DNA from: Peromyscus leucopus
Lineage: Eukaryota > Chordata > Mammalia > Rodentia > Cricetidae
DNA: 64,000 nt
Assembly (NCBI RefSeq): GCF_004664715.2
Contig: NC_051079.1
Span: 58,005,660-58,069,659 of the forward strand
Direction of reading: 5' to 3'
The notes under the pieces are model-generated. The model had not been told where the DNA came from, ran no database searches, and saw only the letters and a list, made by a program, of their open reading frames with translations. Positions 25,234 to 35,596 of this stretch are shown here, piece after piece. The position numbers and the translations under genes are program-made. Numbering within the stretch: position 1 is the stretch's first letter; each line of letters begins with the position of its first letter.

Positions 25234-25285
<52 letters not shown>

Positions 25286-28200
25286 CACCATTTTCTGGCC
25301 TCTATATCTAGTGGCTGTTCTGTTCTCTGACCCCAGAAAAGTTTATTAGGGTGCACAATATATTGGGGAACACAATGTCACCACATTTCCCTTTCTTGTC
25401 AAAAATTTTAAAAAGCTTATACCTAAGAGCCGGGCGTGGTGGTGCACGCCTTTAATCCCAGCACTCGGGAAGCAGAGCCAAGCGGATCTCTGTGAGTTCG
25501 AGGCCACCTGGCTACCAAGTGAGCTCCAGAAAGGCGCAAAGCTACACAGAGAAACCCTGTCTCAAAAAAACCAAAAAAAAAAAAAAAAAAAGCTTATAAC
25601 TAATACAAGAAAAACTATATCCAAAAAGTATATACAATATATACAGTCAAGAATTACATTAACGATGTCTAGTCCATTAACATTTGACAGATTTAGAAAA
25701 AAAAATTTTCATTACTTATCCTATTTAAAACAAGTTCCTTTTTAAAAGTAGATTCAATAATCTCCCTTTTTATCTTATCATATCCATATTCTCTCTTTTT
25801 TTTGAGTAGATCTAAAAATCTACCTTTTATCTTATCATTTCTATATCTTCTCTTTTTTCTTTTTGGAGTAGATTCAATAATTTACCCTTTGATCCTATTA
25901 TTTCTATATCTTTTTTCAATGATCTACCTCAGGAGAGCACTCCTGTTACAGTGGCATCTTGACAGCCACTAGTCTTAGTTATATTTCCGTTGTTGTGATA
26001 AGACAACTTATAGAAGAAAGCATTTGTCTGGGCTTACAGTTTCAGAGGGTTAGAGCCCATGACAGTAGCAGGAACAGCCGAGAACTCACATCTTGGTCTA
26101 CAAGTAGGAGGCAGGGAGGAAACACACTGGGAATGGCACAAGTCTTTTGAAACCTCAAAGCCCAAGCCCCAAGAGTGGAGATGACACACTTCATAAACAA
26201 GTCCACACCTCCTAATCCTTCCTGACCAATTCCACCAACAAAGGACCAAATATTCAAACATGAAAATATAGAGGTCACTATCATTCAAGCTACCACAGTA
26301 CCTATTTGCTTAAATTAAGATATTCTCGGGCCTAAGAACCAGGAACCTAAATTCAATTTGCTGCTGAAATAGATGCTGGGAGAATTTTATGGAGAATAAG
26401 AGGCTCACACACTGTTAAACCAAATAAATAAATAAATAAACAAGTAAATTAATAAATAAACTGGAGACATCAGGTGGTTTAGCCCAGGTAGTAAATGGTA
26501 CAGGGAGAAGGAAACCCACTCTTGATAGTTTCATCAACTGAGAAAAACAGATAGTCGAGTCTGAGGTCAGCAAGTGTGTGAAACCCTGAAGCGACGAGAT
26601 TTACTGCAGTTGATTCCAAGAGCTCTGAAGATCCAGCAAACTGATGCTATCCAGTCATATCCCTCTAACAGAATGGTTAATGTTTAAGCGTTTTGAAAGG
26701 TATCAGCCTACACAATCTCAGTGCCAAAGCTGCCTTCTCTCTGTACTCCAAAAATATTTGATAGATTCCTCCCAGGTAGAATATTAGCCACTCTGCTGGA
26801 GGGTGGGCAAATCTATCTAACACGCTGACTGCAAATCTAAGTACAGGCAGCAGAGGCCCCTGGTGCCCAGCACAGGGGAGTTAATACAGACAGCTCTAGT
26901 AGACATCCTAACCTTGCTCAGCACAAGCTCAGCTCAGCTTCCAGTCCCAGGAAGTCCAGCTGGCCCTCCACCCACATCCAGAGCTGACAGTCTCCAATAT
27001 CTGACCACCAGAAAGCCATTCCAAGCCAACCTTATTTTCTCTTTTCTTCTTTCCTTCTTTGCTCCATGTTTCCCTTCCTCTTTGTACTATTCATTAGCAA
27101 TTACTTTCACTTTGTTTCTATTTTTACTCTCCTCAATATACTTATCTAATTTTTTTTTATATATTTTTTCAGAGACAATTTTTTGCCTCATGTTTCCCCT
27201 TTGTATTTTAGTACTATTTTGACTTTACCTTTTTTTTTTTTTTAAGAAAAGCCTCTTAATATTTTTATTGGTATTGGTCTACCATTATATTAGTCTAATT
27301 TTAGTTATGAAGTTCTTTATTACTAGGAAATCATTTTCATTTGTTTCTTTCATTTTATTATTTATTTCTTTTAGTTGCCTGGTCTCCTTTTTCCCCTTCC
27401 AAAGTATTCTTCTCTACCCCTCTACTTACTTTTTTTGTCTTTTTGTTTGTTTGTTTGTTTGTTTGGGGTTTTTTTGTTTGTTTGTTTTTCAAGACAAGGT
27501 TTCTCTGGGCAGCTTTGTGCCTTCTCCTGGAACTCACTTGGTAGCCCAGGCTGGCTTCGAACTCACAGAGATCTGCCTGGCTCTGCCTCCCAAGTTCTGG
27601 GATTAAAGGTGTGCACCACCACCTCCCGGCCTTTTCCTGTCTTTTATTTCACCTCGCTTCTCTCCTTCCCCTCCCTCACTTGCTGCCTCTACACCCACTC
27701 TAAGTACTATCTGGCCTAACAGCACACTCTATGTAGGCTGTTACCAGGGGCATAATAATGAATGGGCTTTCATCAATTTCACCTGTATTTCTCTCTTTGA
27801 TGAGTTAATACTGTTGATGCTACAAGGGTCTGTCCTCAGTTATTTAGTGCTATTGGTGAGCGATGGGAGTTTCCTTGAAACTGAAGTATTTCCTCCAGGA
27901 GGGCGAGGGAGACTCAAGAGATTAAAAAAAAGAAAGAGAAAAAAAATTCCTCACAGGTGGAAAAACAGAACCTTGGAAGCAAGTCCAAAATAAATGGGAT
28001 GACATGAGCATCTCTCCAGTGAAGGAAACAGATACCAAGCAAAGAGACAGAGGATGGGTAGGAAAACACTATCTAGGATCTGCCCTAACCTTAAAAGTTC
28101 TCCTAACGCTTGTTTCTCTACCAATGTTCCTTTACTAAGTAATGTCATCACCCTAGCTGCTTGGCTAAAATATCTTGGATTCCTTCGGGACACATCTCAA

Positions 28201-31200
28201 ACCCAGCCACTGCTGGCCACCTCCAGTGTGCCCACTCTACCCAAATCACTCCTCTACCATTCCGGAGACTGCAATGGTCTCCGCCATGAGTTCGATACTC
28301 CCTCCTAGGGTCTCACTGCATTTTCTACTTCATAAATCTCCTGGTCATACAGCCACTTTTTACCATTCTTTCGTTTGCTTCTTCTGACGGAACTACACTG
28401 ACTCCCTGAAAATCCTTGAATATGTCAGTCATACTCATGCTTTTAACTCAAATCATGTATCATTTTTAAATGCATGTATGTACATTTATATTTGTAAGAT
28501 ATACAAAGTGACTTTGTAAAATAAGGTAAGAATTTAAATTATTATGGTATGTATACTACTGGAGAACCAGCCTACAATGAAATATCATTTCCCCTACAAT
28601 GGTCTCCTTTATGTTTTCCAGGGGAGAAAAATAATAATATGACAATTTAAGCTGCATGTATAATTCAACTCTAGTTTCTTGTACTTTAGAAAACTAAAAA
28701 TAATTAAAATAGTCACGATTTTGTGGGTATGTTGGAGAAAAATAGATTCGGGTAGTTTTACTGTTATTTTAAAGATTTAACAGAAGTCAGTATCCACAAA
28801 TTAACTACAGACTTTCCCTTACTATAAAAATTAACTTTACTCACCTGATTCTCATCACTTAAAAAGTCTTCAAGAATCTCATTAATACACTGTGTCCCAG
28901 AACTTTGTTGAAAACGGTCATCGGCTTTAACAGGGACAGGAGATTTGCTAAACAGGTTTTAAAAGATACAACAGTAATTAAGTTCCCAAAGTTTAAAAAG
29001 CAGGCATTACATAATTCAAAATTTTTCAGTTAAAAACAAGTGAGGCTATAGAGACAGCTCAGCAGTTAAGAGCACTTGCTATGATTACAAAGGACCTCAT
29101 TCTTCTCCCGGCACCCACATCTTGTGGCTCATAACCACTTGAAACTCCAGCGCCAGGAGATTGATATATATCACACCCTCCTCTGGCTTCCAGGACACTG
29201 TAATCTCACACATGTAGGCACACATGCACACAGTTGACAATCTGAAGTTGTGAGCAAAAAAATTAGTATCATGAACATGACTCATATTAAAGGTATGTAC
29301 TAATTGCCCCATCTTGTCCCTAACCCAATACTCAGCCTCCTGTATCCCCTTGCTTCTCCTCCAGCTTTACAGACAATGCATACACCAAGGAAACTACTTC
29401 TCCACTGACTCTCGCAGCTATGAAGTAGCTTCAGAAGCTCATGTTTGACAAGTACCTTCTCCCAAGCAAATATGGGGAAGCTGGGAGTGTGGCTCATCGG
29501 CAGAGTCCTAGCCTAGCATCAGGAGACTCTGGGTTCAACCCCCCATGCCATGCACATCCCAAAAAAGTTATTTATCTAATGATAATCAGAAAACACAAAA
29601 ACTCTGCAACAGAGTCTTCACTTCAGTTTTATGTTCTCCAACTTCCAGACAAGACAAGCCCACCTACAAAACTGCTAACAACACAGGGAAAACGGAGAAA
29701 AACTAAATTTTAAAATCTAAATCCCAAACTGAAAATTCTAATCCCAGTCCCACTTCCATATGACTTCAGATAATTTGTCTGTTTAATCCTGAGTATCTAT
29801 ATTTATTGTCCTTATTTCACAGAAGTACTGTAAAATAACTAATTTTCTATGGTTATATATATAATATATATTATATACATATATAAAATAGTCACTTCTA
29901 TCCTGATGTTTTGAGTAGGGAAGGAGTATTAAGGCAAAAATAAGAATGTTCCCAAATTGACATTCTATTTATCACAGAAATGAATGAAATTATCCTATTT
30001 CTTTATATATATCATTATAAAGTTATATTTCTAACTTAAAAACACAATATCCAATAACCTTCATATAAAATTTGAACATTACATGCTAATCATTTTCTAA
30101 GTAAGAACTTCTTTGTTGACATATCTTACTTATACTTTGCTATAAGCTTTTTCTCAGTCTAGGTAGTCTTTTCACTCACCACTCAAGAGTATAGTTTTAT
30201 ATATCCAGAGCAGTTCACTACACTATCCTATTTTTATATTTAAAATTCTCACAACACAATTTGTTTAAGGAGCCAGGCATGCCTTTAATCCCAGCACGCG
30301 GGAGGTAGAAGCAGGTGGATCTCTGTGAGTTCGAGGCCAGCCTGGGCTAGAGAGTGAGTTCCAGGGAAGGTGCCAAAGCCACAGAGAAACCCTGTCTAAA
30401 AAGAAAAAAAAATTTGCTTAAGGTATAATTAGTTGATTTTGATTATGTCATACATTTTACTATATGTGTATGGTAGGTGGATGTATGGACATGTTTGAGC
30501 CAAGATCAACCTCATATGCCTTCCTCTACTATTAACTATCTTATTTTTGAAGGTCTCTCACTGAACCACGGCTTTCCAATTCAGCAAGACTGAATTTGCC
30601 CAAAACCCAGAGATCCTCGTCTGCCTCTCCAAGCCCTGGGATTACAGGTGCACACCACCGTACTCAGCTTCTTACATGGGTGCTACAGATCCACACTCAA
30701 GTCCTGTGCAAGCACTTTACGAACCAACCCATCTCCCCAGCATCTACGTTCTACCTTTTAGAACACTAACTATTGCTTCCTATTCTGTTCTGCTTCATCC
30801 TGGAATACTTTGCCAGTCTTCGACTGACGGCTATTTATTCTTCTCAGCAATCTATCTTTTCTTTTTCTATAAGCATAGTTGTGAGTTGACTCTCTAAAAA
30901 TGAAATGCTGGGTGCAAGTTCCTGGGTCAAATCATTGATATTACTTGTACAAAAACATAAGTTTTATAGCCTACATGCAAAACATATATACAGTAAATGC
31001 AGTCAAAAATTCTACTCTTACAGAGCTCTTATATTTATTCTGCATTTTGGTCTCAACTGAAAACAAAGCACTGTATTTATTTTTTAATAACACAAAGACT
31101 AACTGATTAGCAAATAAGAAAAATGAAGGAAGCTAACATTAAATAAGCTAGTTATAAATTCCTTTTTAAAAAGATATTATTGAAATTAGTTGAGAAATAA

Positions 31201-34200
31201 AACTAAAAGGAGAAAATAGTTTACTAGCAATCACCAACACCACATGACTCATAAGACAGTTAACCCTTGGTCAGAAACTAGCCACAGTATTTCCATTCTC
31301 AAATCAATTGAATCCTCTTAACAACCCTAAGTAACTACAATTTCTCCATCCTCAAAATTTAAGGAACTTACACTGGTATCAAAGCAAAAGAGTAAGAGAT
31401 GAGATGGGATGGCAGTCAGAGCTGGCATTCCAAAGCGAAGTATTCAACTGAGAACCATCGGGAAAGAACCCACATACTTGGCAGGCTGCCAGGGGAGGAA
31501 TGTAGGCTACAGAGCAGGACACTGTCTCAGAAAGGAAAAAGGATCAGGAATTCCGGCAGACACTCGACTATTAGAGCCTAAGAAACAGGACAGATACAGC
31601 TTCCAAAACTGTGTTTCTGGTGAGTCCAGATGCAATAATACACTACTGAAAAACTTTCTTATATAAGCGCCGATCAATACCATGCTCATCTTAGGTGTGT
31701 AGGCACTTTTGAATTATTCCAAAAATAAGTGTCACAGGAAGACTGAGTATATAAATGAAAAGAACTCTACAAACTACAACAGACCATATCTAAAAATGGA
31801 CTGCCATCTTCAAAAGGTAATGACTAAAAGAGAAAATCAAAATATATATAAGAAATGAATAACAAGTGTCAGGAAGACAACATTTAAAAGGTAATGAGAA
31901 CTCAATAACACTACTCCAATTACAAAATAAATTTTTGTCAAGTTCCTTTATATATATATATGTGTGTGTGTATATATATAATATATATATATATATTATT
32001 CATATAATTCAACACTAAAACAAAATGAACATGTAGCATGTATTTTATGGAAGTATATGAAACATTATACCATCTTGTATTAACAAATGAAAAGTGCAAC
32101 TTAAATAAATGAAAGCTAGATCATAACACTGTTAATTATTAAGTTATGTGGAAAGCAAATCTGATGTTGGCATAGCTTTTTCACTTGGCACACTAAACAG
32201 TATCACTTACTTACAAAGTAACAGGGACATTTTCCCATGATCGCTCTGCTTCAAGCTTATCTAAGGAGCAAGGGCTGTCATCCTTCTCCACAGGCTTTGC
32301 TAAGTTTTCAGTAGACTGCTTGAGATTCTTCTTAGCCTTCAGGATAAGCAATTCGAGTTTGTCACCTAATTTTAAAAAGACTCTTTAAGAAAAAAAAATA
32401 CAAGTCTCAAAACATCTCACAGTCAACAGGAAGTAGACTATTTGGAATGTGCACATCTATGACAGCAAACCATGACAAAGTGTGATACTTGAAGCAAAGA
32501 AAAGAGAGAACTTCATAGCTTTAGTGTTAATCATACACATTACAAAAATGTTATCCCATCATAAAACTTCTACAAAGTATGTTAAATTTTAACATATCCT
32601 TCGTTTTAAAACAAAAGATGAAAAACAAAGTATTACCACAGAATGGCTTTTGGAATTGTCCTGGGAGAAGTGGATTCTCACACTGACATTGGCTATTTTC
32701 AAAATCACATTTATAGTCATTAACTAATCCTTTATTCTCACTGAAGGAATTTGTAAAGTTTGAAGGTTGAAAAGAATATTCAAAACAATCTACTTTATTT
32801 GTAAGCTGAGTAGTCCTTTGTGTTTGGTAACTATGCATAAGGGAGTATTCATCTTCATTAAGAAATTCAGAAACCCTTTGACTATTTGCATGAGGTAGCA
32901 AGTCTTGATTGTGGAGCCAAATTGGATACTTAAAATCAGGTATACTAGTTACCCCTGAGACATTAAGATCAGATTTCTGGCTAGTGAGCCATCTTGGATA
33001 ATTCTTTTCAGGACCAGACTTCGAACTGTCCTTGAAAGACGATTCTTTAGGAAAAAATAAAGATGACTCCAAAACATATTTATTATTTCTAGTCATAGGT
33101 TTTGGGGCTCTGGAGCTACTATATTTCTTTCCATTTACATTGGTATATACATCAGGAGTAACTACATTATCCTTGCTCTTGGGAGTAGAGTCTACATGAA
33201 AATTTGGATTCTTCTTAATGTCTGACGAAGCCCGTCTTCCAATGTTTTTGTTTTTCTTGCTCGGTCGGTAACCAGGTTTCACGTAAGTGAAGGAAAAAGA
33301 TCCATCTGCTGGAAGTCTTAACAAATCGTCAGTTGTTAGACTAATGGAGTCCATGTCATTAACAGTCTCTCTTCTATAGTGTACAGAGTTTAAGTGCTGT
33401 TTGTGATCAAGATTTTCAAAAGCTGAAAAACAAAGCATAATTCTGTTTATTTTCTTTATCATCTGTAATAATCAACAGTAAATAAGAATTAAAAATTTAA
33501 GAATCTTTTTGGTGTTTTCCCTTTATCATTAGTTTTAAATAAAAATATTAAACATATAAACTGGTAAACGTGCTTTTTCATACCTCTTCAGTGTTTAATT
33601 TCTATATGTATCTCCAATCAGCTGAATTTGTGTGTGTTCTCTAACTTACTGTTTCTCCAACTTTCTCTGCACAGACATTCCTTTTACATTAATACACTTA
33701 CAGTAAGGTTGAGGACTGAAAACTGGCTACAACCTAGGAAGAAGTGTGCTATTAAAACAGGTGGAAGGAGTCTGCTTTCTCTCCTAGTCACCTTGCAATG
33801 GCATGACCGCACAGGGAATGCTGTCGTAGGTCTATCCTAGAACATGTCACCCACATCCTTCTCACGCTATACTCATCTGCAGTGTTTAGTAGACTGTTTA
33901 TCAACAACTCATTTGTCCAGACTTGTCTTCATGAAAGCTTTGTTAAGGACAAACTCAACATATTGTGACTATTGATCCACAGAATACAAATGATAAAAAA
34001 TAACATTCTTATCTCACCAGCTGAAACTGAGCAAGTATAAACTCAGAATGATTGGGATTATTTAGGCATTAGCTTATGAAGACAATAGCAATATTTTTTC
34101 CATCATTCTATTACAGAAAAATGGATTAAGAGCTCAGGATCAGCCACTTACTATTGTCAACTATATTTACTGGTGTCCTAGGTGTTCTCTCCAAGGTCAA

Positions 34201-34678
34201 AAGATCTTAGCCAAAAACTCCTAGGATCATGACAAGTATACAATCTGTTTTAGAAAATATCAAGACTTCAGTAATATAAAAGTTATTTTTATTCCAAAAT
34301 AACAAAAAAAATCCAACTTTATAAGGCACATCTCTCAAATGTGTTAAATCACTGGACATAAAAGAATGCAAGAAAGCCTAGAGAACAGAGCATACCATTG
34401 TTAGGTTTGTGCACACAGCTGGAAAATGGCAGCCCAGTATCGGACTCCTCATCAACATTCCCTCTGCCCGGGTTTGCTCCAGGATAGTCTCTGCTTCGAT
34501 CGAAATCATCAATATAAGCCTGCAGGGCCTCAGACGCAGAACTGTACAGTTTGTCCTTATACTGAAAAGAGCCATCCGCGTTGGAGGAACCACTCGCACT
34601 CAGGCTGCAGCTTGCCAGGAGAGAAGACACTGAAGATTCCCGAGAACATACTCTGTGTTTTGTGCTTGATTTTGACAT
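17027..34678 (-). CDS. Las2: Las2 (C18orf54 orthologue), lung adenoma susceptibility protein 2
   Basis: This is a spliced gene. Coding exons in transcript order are 34,396-34,678; 32,637-33,422; 32,215-32,365; 28,845-28,947; 21,594-21,725; 20,945-21,015; 17,027-17,099. All junctions are GT-AG and phases agree, giving 1,599 nt and 532 residues. The N-terminus is Ser-rich ([19 protein letters not shown]) and is followed by the conserved '[19 protein letters not shown]' (residues 42-60). Residues 95-356 come from one large, low-complexity, probably disordered exon. The last third has predicted helices ('[16 protein letters not shown]', '[19 protein letters not shown]', '[14 protein letters not shown]'). 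No enzymatic motif, signal peptide or membrane segment is visible. The family is named for a mouse lung tumour susceptibility locus and its biochemical role is not established. The start has A at -3 (AAAACCATGT). It is head to head with Stard6. Confidence 0.96.
17640..19700 (+). mobile_element. Decayed LINE-1: end of ORF2 plus 3' region
   Basis: The segments 'catcaaggacctcaacattagaccc', 'gcattgttggtgggagagcaaattagtgcagcc' (in part) and 'agatgaagctggaaaaaatcattgagtgaa' follow the C-terminal part of L1 ORF2 in order. About 19,150-19,700 resembles an Lx-type 3' region ('caagatatgccactgttg'). Many stops are present and it is not active. Confidence 0.75.
18040..18268 (+). repeat. B2 SINE inside the L1
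   Basis: It follows the B2 order: tRNA-like head ('gcagcgatttaagagcacctg'), 'ggttccagttcccggcacc', 'gtggctcacaacca' and an AT-rich tail ending in 'aaataaaagtaaatcc'. It interrupts L1 ORF2 sequence that resumes after about 18,290. Confidence 0.8.
20042..20252 (-). repeat. (TG)n microsatellite plus B3-type SINE
   Basis: About 45 bp of GT repeat is followed by a minus-strand B3/B2-like element ('aactcagaaaacaatctgtagg', 'gttccaggaactgaaatcag', 'taagtgctcttacccactgaacc'). The CA/TG tract sits at the SINE 3' end, as is common for B3. Confidence 0.75.
20549..20604. repeat. (CA)n microsatellite with CpG-rich edge
   Basis: It reads 'gtgcgtgcgcgc' and then about 25 CA units. The neighbouring 'gatctctggtctccacatgt' looks like a SINE 3' end. 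Confidence 0.9.
20662..20818 (+). repeat. B1 SINE, young
   Basis: A full-length B1 beginning 'gccgggcagcggttgcac', with the 'ccaggaaaggcgcaaagc' variant. It is flanked by the direct repeat 'aaaaagtgtgct' on both sides. Confidence 0.95.
20945..21015 (-). CDS. Las2: Las2 coding exon, residues 486-508
   Basis: The acceptor is TTTAATAATAG|GTGTCAGAG at 21,015 and the donor is CTTCAAAA|GTAAGT after 20,945. The 71 nt encode [20 protein letters not shown] followed by SLQ. Confidence 0.92.
21265..21550 (+). mobile_element. MER-type repeat (tentative)
   Basis: It lies in Las2 introns next to the exon at 20,945-21,015. The motif 'gaaaccatgagacaaaataaat' followed by 'cagctactgccacagtgaaaaaatta' matches the end layout of an old rodent non-autonomous element. 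The family is not certain. Confidence 0.4.
21594..21725 (-). CDS. Las2: Las2 coding exon, residues 442-485
   Basis: The acceptor is TTTAATTTTAG|AGCTCTACC at 21,725 and the donor is ATTAAACAA|GTAAGC after 21,594. It is exactly 44 codons, phase 0 to 0, so it is a symmetric skippable exon. It encodes the amphipathic helix [19 protein letters not shown]. Confidence 0.93.
21870..22790 (+). mobile_element. LINE-1 3' end (5'-truncated), Lx-like
   Basis: 'accagaccctgcaagccac', 'tctttctgattggatttgagg', 'tactgaggagtgaagctgctgg', 'ctaactggatttagtgatta' and the G-rich end 'gagaggggcaggttggggg' follow an Lx-type 3' untranslated region in order. It ends in the TG tract. Confidence 0.6.
22330..22395. repeat. 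33-bp perfect tandem duplication
   Basis: Two adjacent identical units of 33 bp (22,330-22,362 and 22,363-22,395) containing 'aggaaggagtgctgtgctgt' lie inside the L1 3' segment. The unit length keeps the open frame, so a repeated [11 protein letters not shown] appears in a spurious frame. Confidence 0.93.
22782..22828. repeat. (TG)n microsatellite
   Basis: About 23 TG units lie directly after the L1 3' end, probably grown from its tail. Confidence 0.95.
23310..23660 (+). mobile_element. LINE-1 ORF2 3'-end fragment
   Basis: 'cacatccgtgtgtacttctg' to 'tactattcataatggccagg' and 'ggaaccaaccttgatgtctag' match the conserved end of L1 ORF2 in plus orientation. It is short and decayed. Confidence 0.7.
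24103..24284 (+). repeat. B2 SINE with 16-bp target duplication
   Basis: A near-consensus B2 ('ggggctggagaggtggctca', 'cagcaaccacatggtggctc', 'tctggcgccctcttctggcc'), A-rich at its end. A perfect direct repeat ttaaaatgtcactgat flanks it at 24,087-24,102 and 24,285-24,300. A young insertion. Confidence 0.97.
24557..24586. repeat. Poly-A tract of 30
   Basis: Thirty A in a row without interruption. The sequence before it was not recognised as a SINE, L1 or processed gene, so its origin is open. Confidence 0.9.
24868..25385 (-). mobile_element. Solo LTR, family B, copy 1
   Basis: The reverse complement starts TGTGGTGACATTGTG and ends near TTCATGCTACA, aligning along its length with the plus-strand copy at 57,635-58,122. 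It carries an internal B1-like piece ('gggattaaaggcatgtgtcacc') and an expanded TG tract at 25,236-25,284. No matching flanking duplication was found, unlike the other copy. There is no viral coding sequence. Confidence 0.8.
25236..25284. repeat. (TG)n microsatellite inside the LTR
   Basis: About 24 TG units lie within LTR family B, at the point where the other copy has only 'gtggcacacacccctttaat'. The expansion therefore happened after insertion. Confidence 0.92.
25429..25591 (+). repeat. B1 SINE, young
   Basis: It starts 'gccgggcgtggtggtgcac', has the lineage variant (one base short) and a long A-tail. 'aaaaagcttata' on both sides is the target duplication. It lies 43 bp from the solo LTR. 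Confidence 0.95.
25975..26297 (+). mobile_element. URR1-like (hAT-Charlie type) DNA element
   Basis: 'tgttgtgataagacaactta', 'tagaagaaagcattt', 'ggcttacagtttcagagggtt', 'tccacacctcctaatccttcc' and 'ggaccaaatattcaaacatga' are in the order of the common rodent URR1 family. Other copies are at 38,861-39,215 (inverted) and 59,695-59,998. Confidence 0.65.
26425..26461. repeat. (AAAT)n simple repeat
   Basis: 'ccaaataaataaataaataa' with minor interruptions up to 26,461. Confidence 0.85.
27446..27632 (-). repeat. (TTTG)n plus B1 SINE
   Basis: A minus-orientation B1 (complement of 'gacaaggtttctctgggcag' to 'gtgtgcaccaccacctcccggc'), whose A-tail has become TTTG repeats at 27,446-27,488. Moderately young. 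Confidence 0.9.
28845..28947 (-). CDS. Las2: Las2 coding exon, residues about 407-441
   Basis: The acceptor is AACCTGTTTAG|CAAATCTCC at 28,947 and the donor is GAGAATCAG|GTGAGT after 28,845. The 103 nt encode [16 protein letters not shown]...[14 protein letters not shown]. It leaves in phase 0. Confidence 0.92.
29046..29235 (+). repeat. B2-type SINE, diverged
   Basis: 'agacagctcagcagttaaga', 'cccggcacccacatcttgtg' and 'cctcctctggcttccaggac' are the B2/B3 landmarks in plus orientation. Confidence 0.75.
29474..29545 (+). repeat. ID-type SINE
   Basis: 'gggagtgtggctcatcggca' and 'ggttcaaccccccatgcc' match the tRNA-derived ID body including the B-box-like stretch. It is derived from, but is not, a functional tRNA gene. 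Confidence 0.6.
30271..30412 (+). repeat. B1 SINE
   Basis: A B1 with an internal deletion after the first bases ('ggagccaggcatgcctttaa'), then 'gttcgaggccagcctgggct' and an A-tail. Confidence 0.88.
30545..30742 (-). repeat. B4/B3-type SINE
   Basis: The minus-strand reading of 'gcctctccaagccctgggat', 'cagatccacactcaagtcct' and 'cgaaccaacccatctcccca' fits a composite SINE with a B1-like left part and a tRNA-like head. Confidence 0.55.
31951..31997. repeat. (TA)n/(TG)n tract
   Basis: Alternating TA with a TGTGTGTG core, nearly palindromic. Confidence 0.88.
32215..32365 (-). CDS. Las2: Las2 coding exon, residues about 357-406
   Basis: The acceptor is TTTAAAATTAG|GTGACAAAC at 32,365 and the donor is GTTACTTT|GTAAGT after 32,215. 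The 151 nt encode [16 protein letters not shown]...[21 protein letters not shown], one of the most conserved parts of the family. It is too short for a long open frame and was found by splice phase. Confidence 0.93.
32637..33422 (-). CDS. Las2: Las2 large central exon
   Basis: The acceptor is TTTGTTTTTCAG|CTTTTG at 33,422 and the donor is TTCTGTG|GTAATAC after 32,637. It is 786 nt, entering and leaving in phase 1, so skipping it would keep the frame. It encodes a Ser/Asn/Lys-rich, probably unstructured segment with a '[20 protein letters not shown]' patch and repeated short aromatic motifs ('YPRWL', 'YPIWL'). Confidence 0.95.
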
Positions 34679-34715
34679 GGTTTTCTCAAAATAAGTTATT
34701 CATTTCCATTAAATA
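34396..34715 (-). CDS. Las2: Las2 exon 2: end of 5'UTR, start codon, residues 1-94
   Basis: The acceptor is CTATTGCAG|TATTTAATGG at 34,715. The 5'UTR is 34,679-34,715, with the ATG at 34,678-34,676. The coding part is 34,396-34,678 (283 nt), ending in phase 1 at CAACAATG|GTATGC. It encodes the Ser-rich head and the conserved LQAYIDDFD block. Confidence 0.93.
34686..34709 (-). CDS. Upstream ORF in the Las2 5'UTR (7 codons)
   Basis: Read on the minus strand, ATG at 34,709 opens MEMNNLF and stops at TGA, 34,688-34,686, seven bases before the Las2 ATG. A second ATG lies in the same frame. The uORF is fully inside exon 2, so every transcript using that acceptor carries it. Translation is unproven. 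Confidence 0.5.
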   Translation of the reverse strand: MEMNNLF

Positions 34716-35406
34716 CTGCAATAGAAACACAAAATGTTACAGTGCCAATGGATAATGACTATAAGCAATAAAAACTATGAAATATGTAAACATAATTTTT
34801 TTCAGTAATAAAACTAGTTATCAACAATAGATATTCCTACTTAAGCACTGAATGTTTCCTATTATCTATACTGTTAGTCATTTCATGAATGATTTAGAAA
34901 AAAATTTGAATACCTGCTATGTGCTTAGAAATACACATATAAAAATACACACATACATATACATGGAATATACCAAAGAAAAGGTACTCACTGTCTTAAA
35001 AGTCCAAAAAACTACTAATGGACAGTCCTTTTTTATTGTGGTGATATATTCTATGACATCACAATACCTATCATTCTCCAACGGATGGTATTTTTTTTAA
35101 GACTTACAAGCCTACTGCCATAAATTACAGATAGCAGGTAGTCCGTTTTCATGCCATCAAATAAAGCATTAGAAACAAGAACAAGGAATGGCACCTTCTT
35201 TTAATTCTGCGAGCACCAATATAAAACTTTAGCCAACTGTTTCCCTCTCCAAAAAAATAACTACAGAGAATAAAACATTCATCTACAAAAAAAATTAAAC
35301 TATAAATTTTATTTCCGAATGGGCTAGCTATAAGCCTTTTAAAAAATAAGTTAAGAATCTCCTCTTGACCTTCACATCCTTGGTAATTTTAATCCTATTT
35401 TAATTT

Positions 35407-35596
35407 TTAAAAATATTTTATGTGTATGGACTTTTTACCTACAGGTATGCCTGTTGTCCAGGAAGGCCAAAAAGGGTTACAGATCCCCTGGACTGTAATT
35501 ACAGGTATTTACCAACATGTGGGTGCCAGGAATTGAACCTGGGTCCTCTGGAAGAGCAGCCAATGCTCTTAATGACTGCATTTCTCCAGCTCCTGT
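35407..35596 (-). repeat. B2 SINE
   Basis: The complement of 'ggtgccaggaattgaacctg' (B-box side), 'ggtcctctggaagagcagcc' and 'cttaatgactgcatttctcc' shows a diverged B2 in minus orientation. Confidence 0.8.

Larger units (their letters stand above)
21726..28844 (-). other. Las2 7.1-kb intron
   Basis: It is filled by repeats: L1 3' pieces, a B2 with target duplication, a 30-A tract, an inverted solo LTR of family B, two B1s and a URR1-like element. The segment 26,300-27,480 is pyrimidine-rich towards its end and might be an L1 5' region, but this is unproven. At 27,650-28,800 nothing was recognised. Confidence 0.7.
28948..32214 (-). other. Las2 3.3-kb intron
   Basis: Contains a B2 (29,046-29,235), an ID-like piece (29,474-29,545), a B1 (30,271-30,412), a minus-strand SINE (30,545-30,742) and TA-rich tracts (29,857-29,888; 31,951-31,997). 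No further exon was seen. Confidence 0.7.

Noticed and set aside
29474..29545. Possible tRNA gene
   Set aside because: The tRNA-like body has A-rich 3' sequence and no paired acceptor stem. It is an ID SINE.
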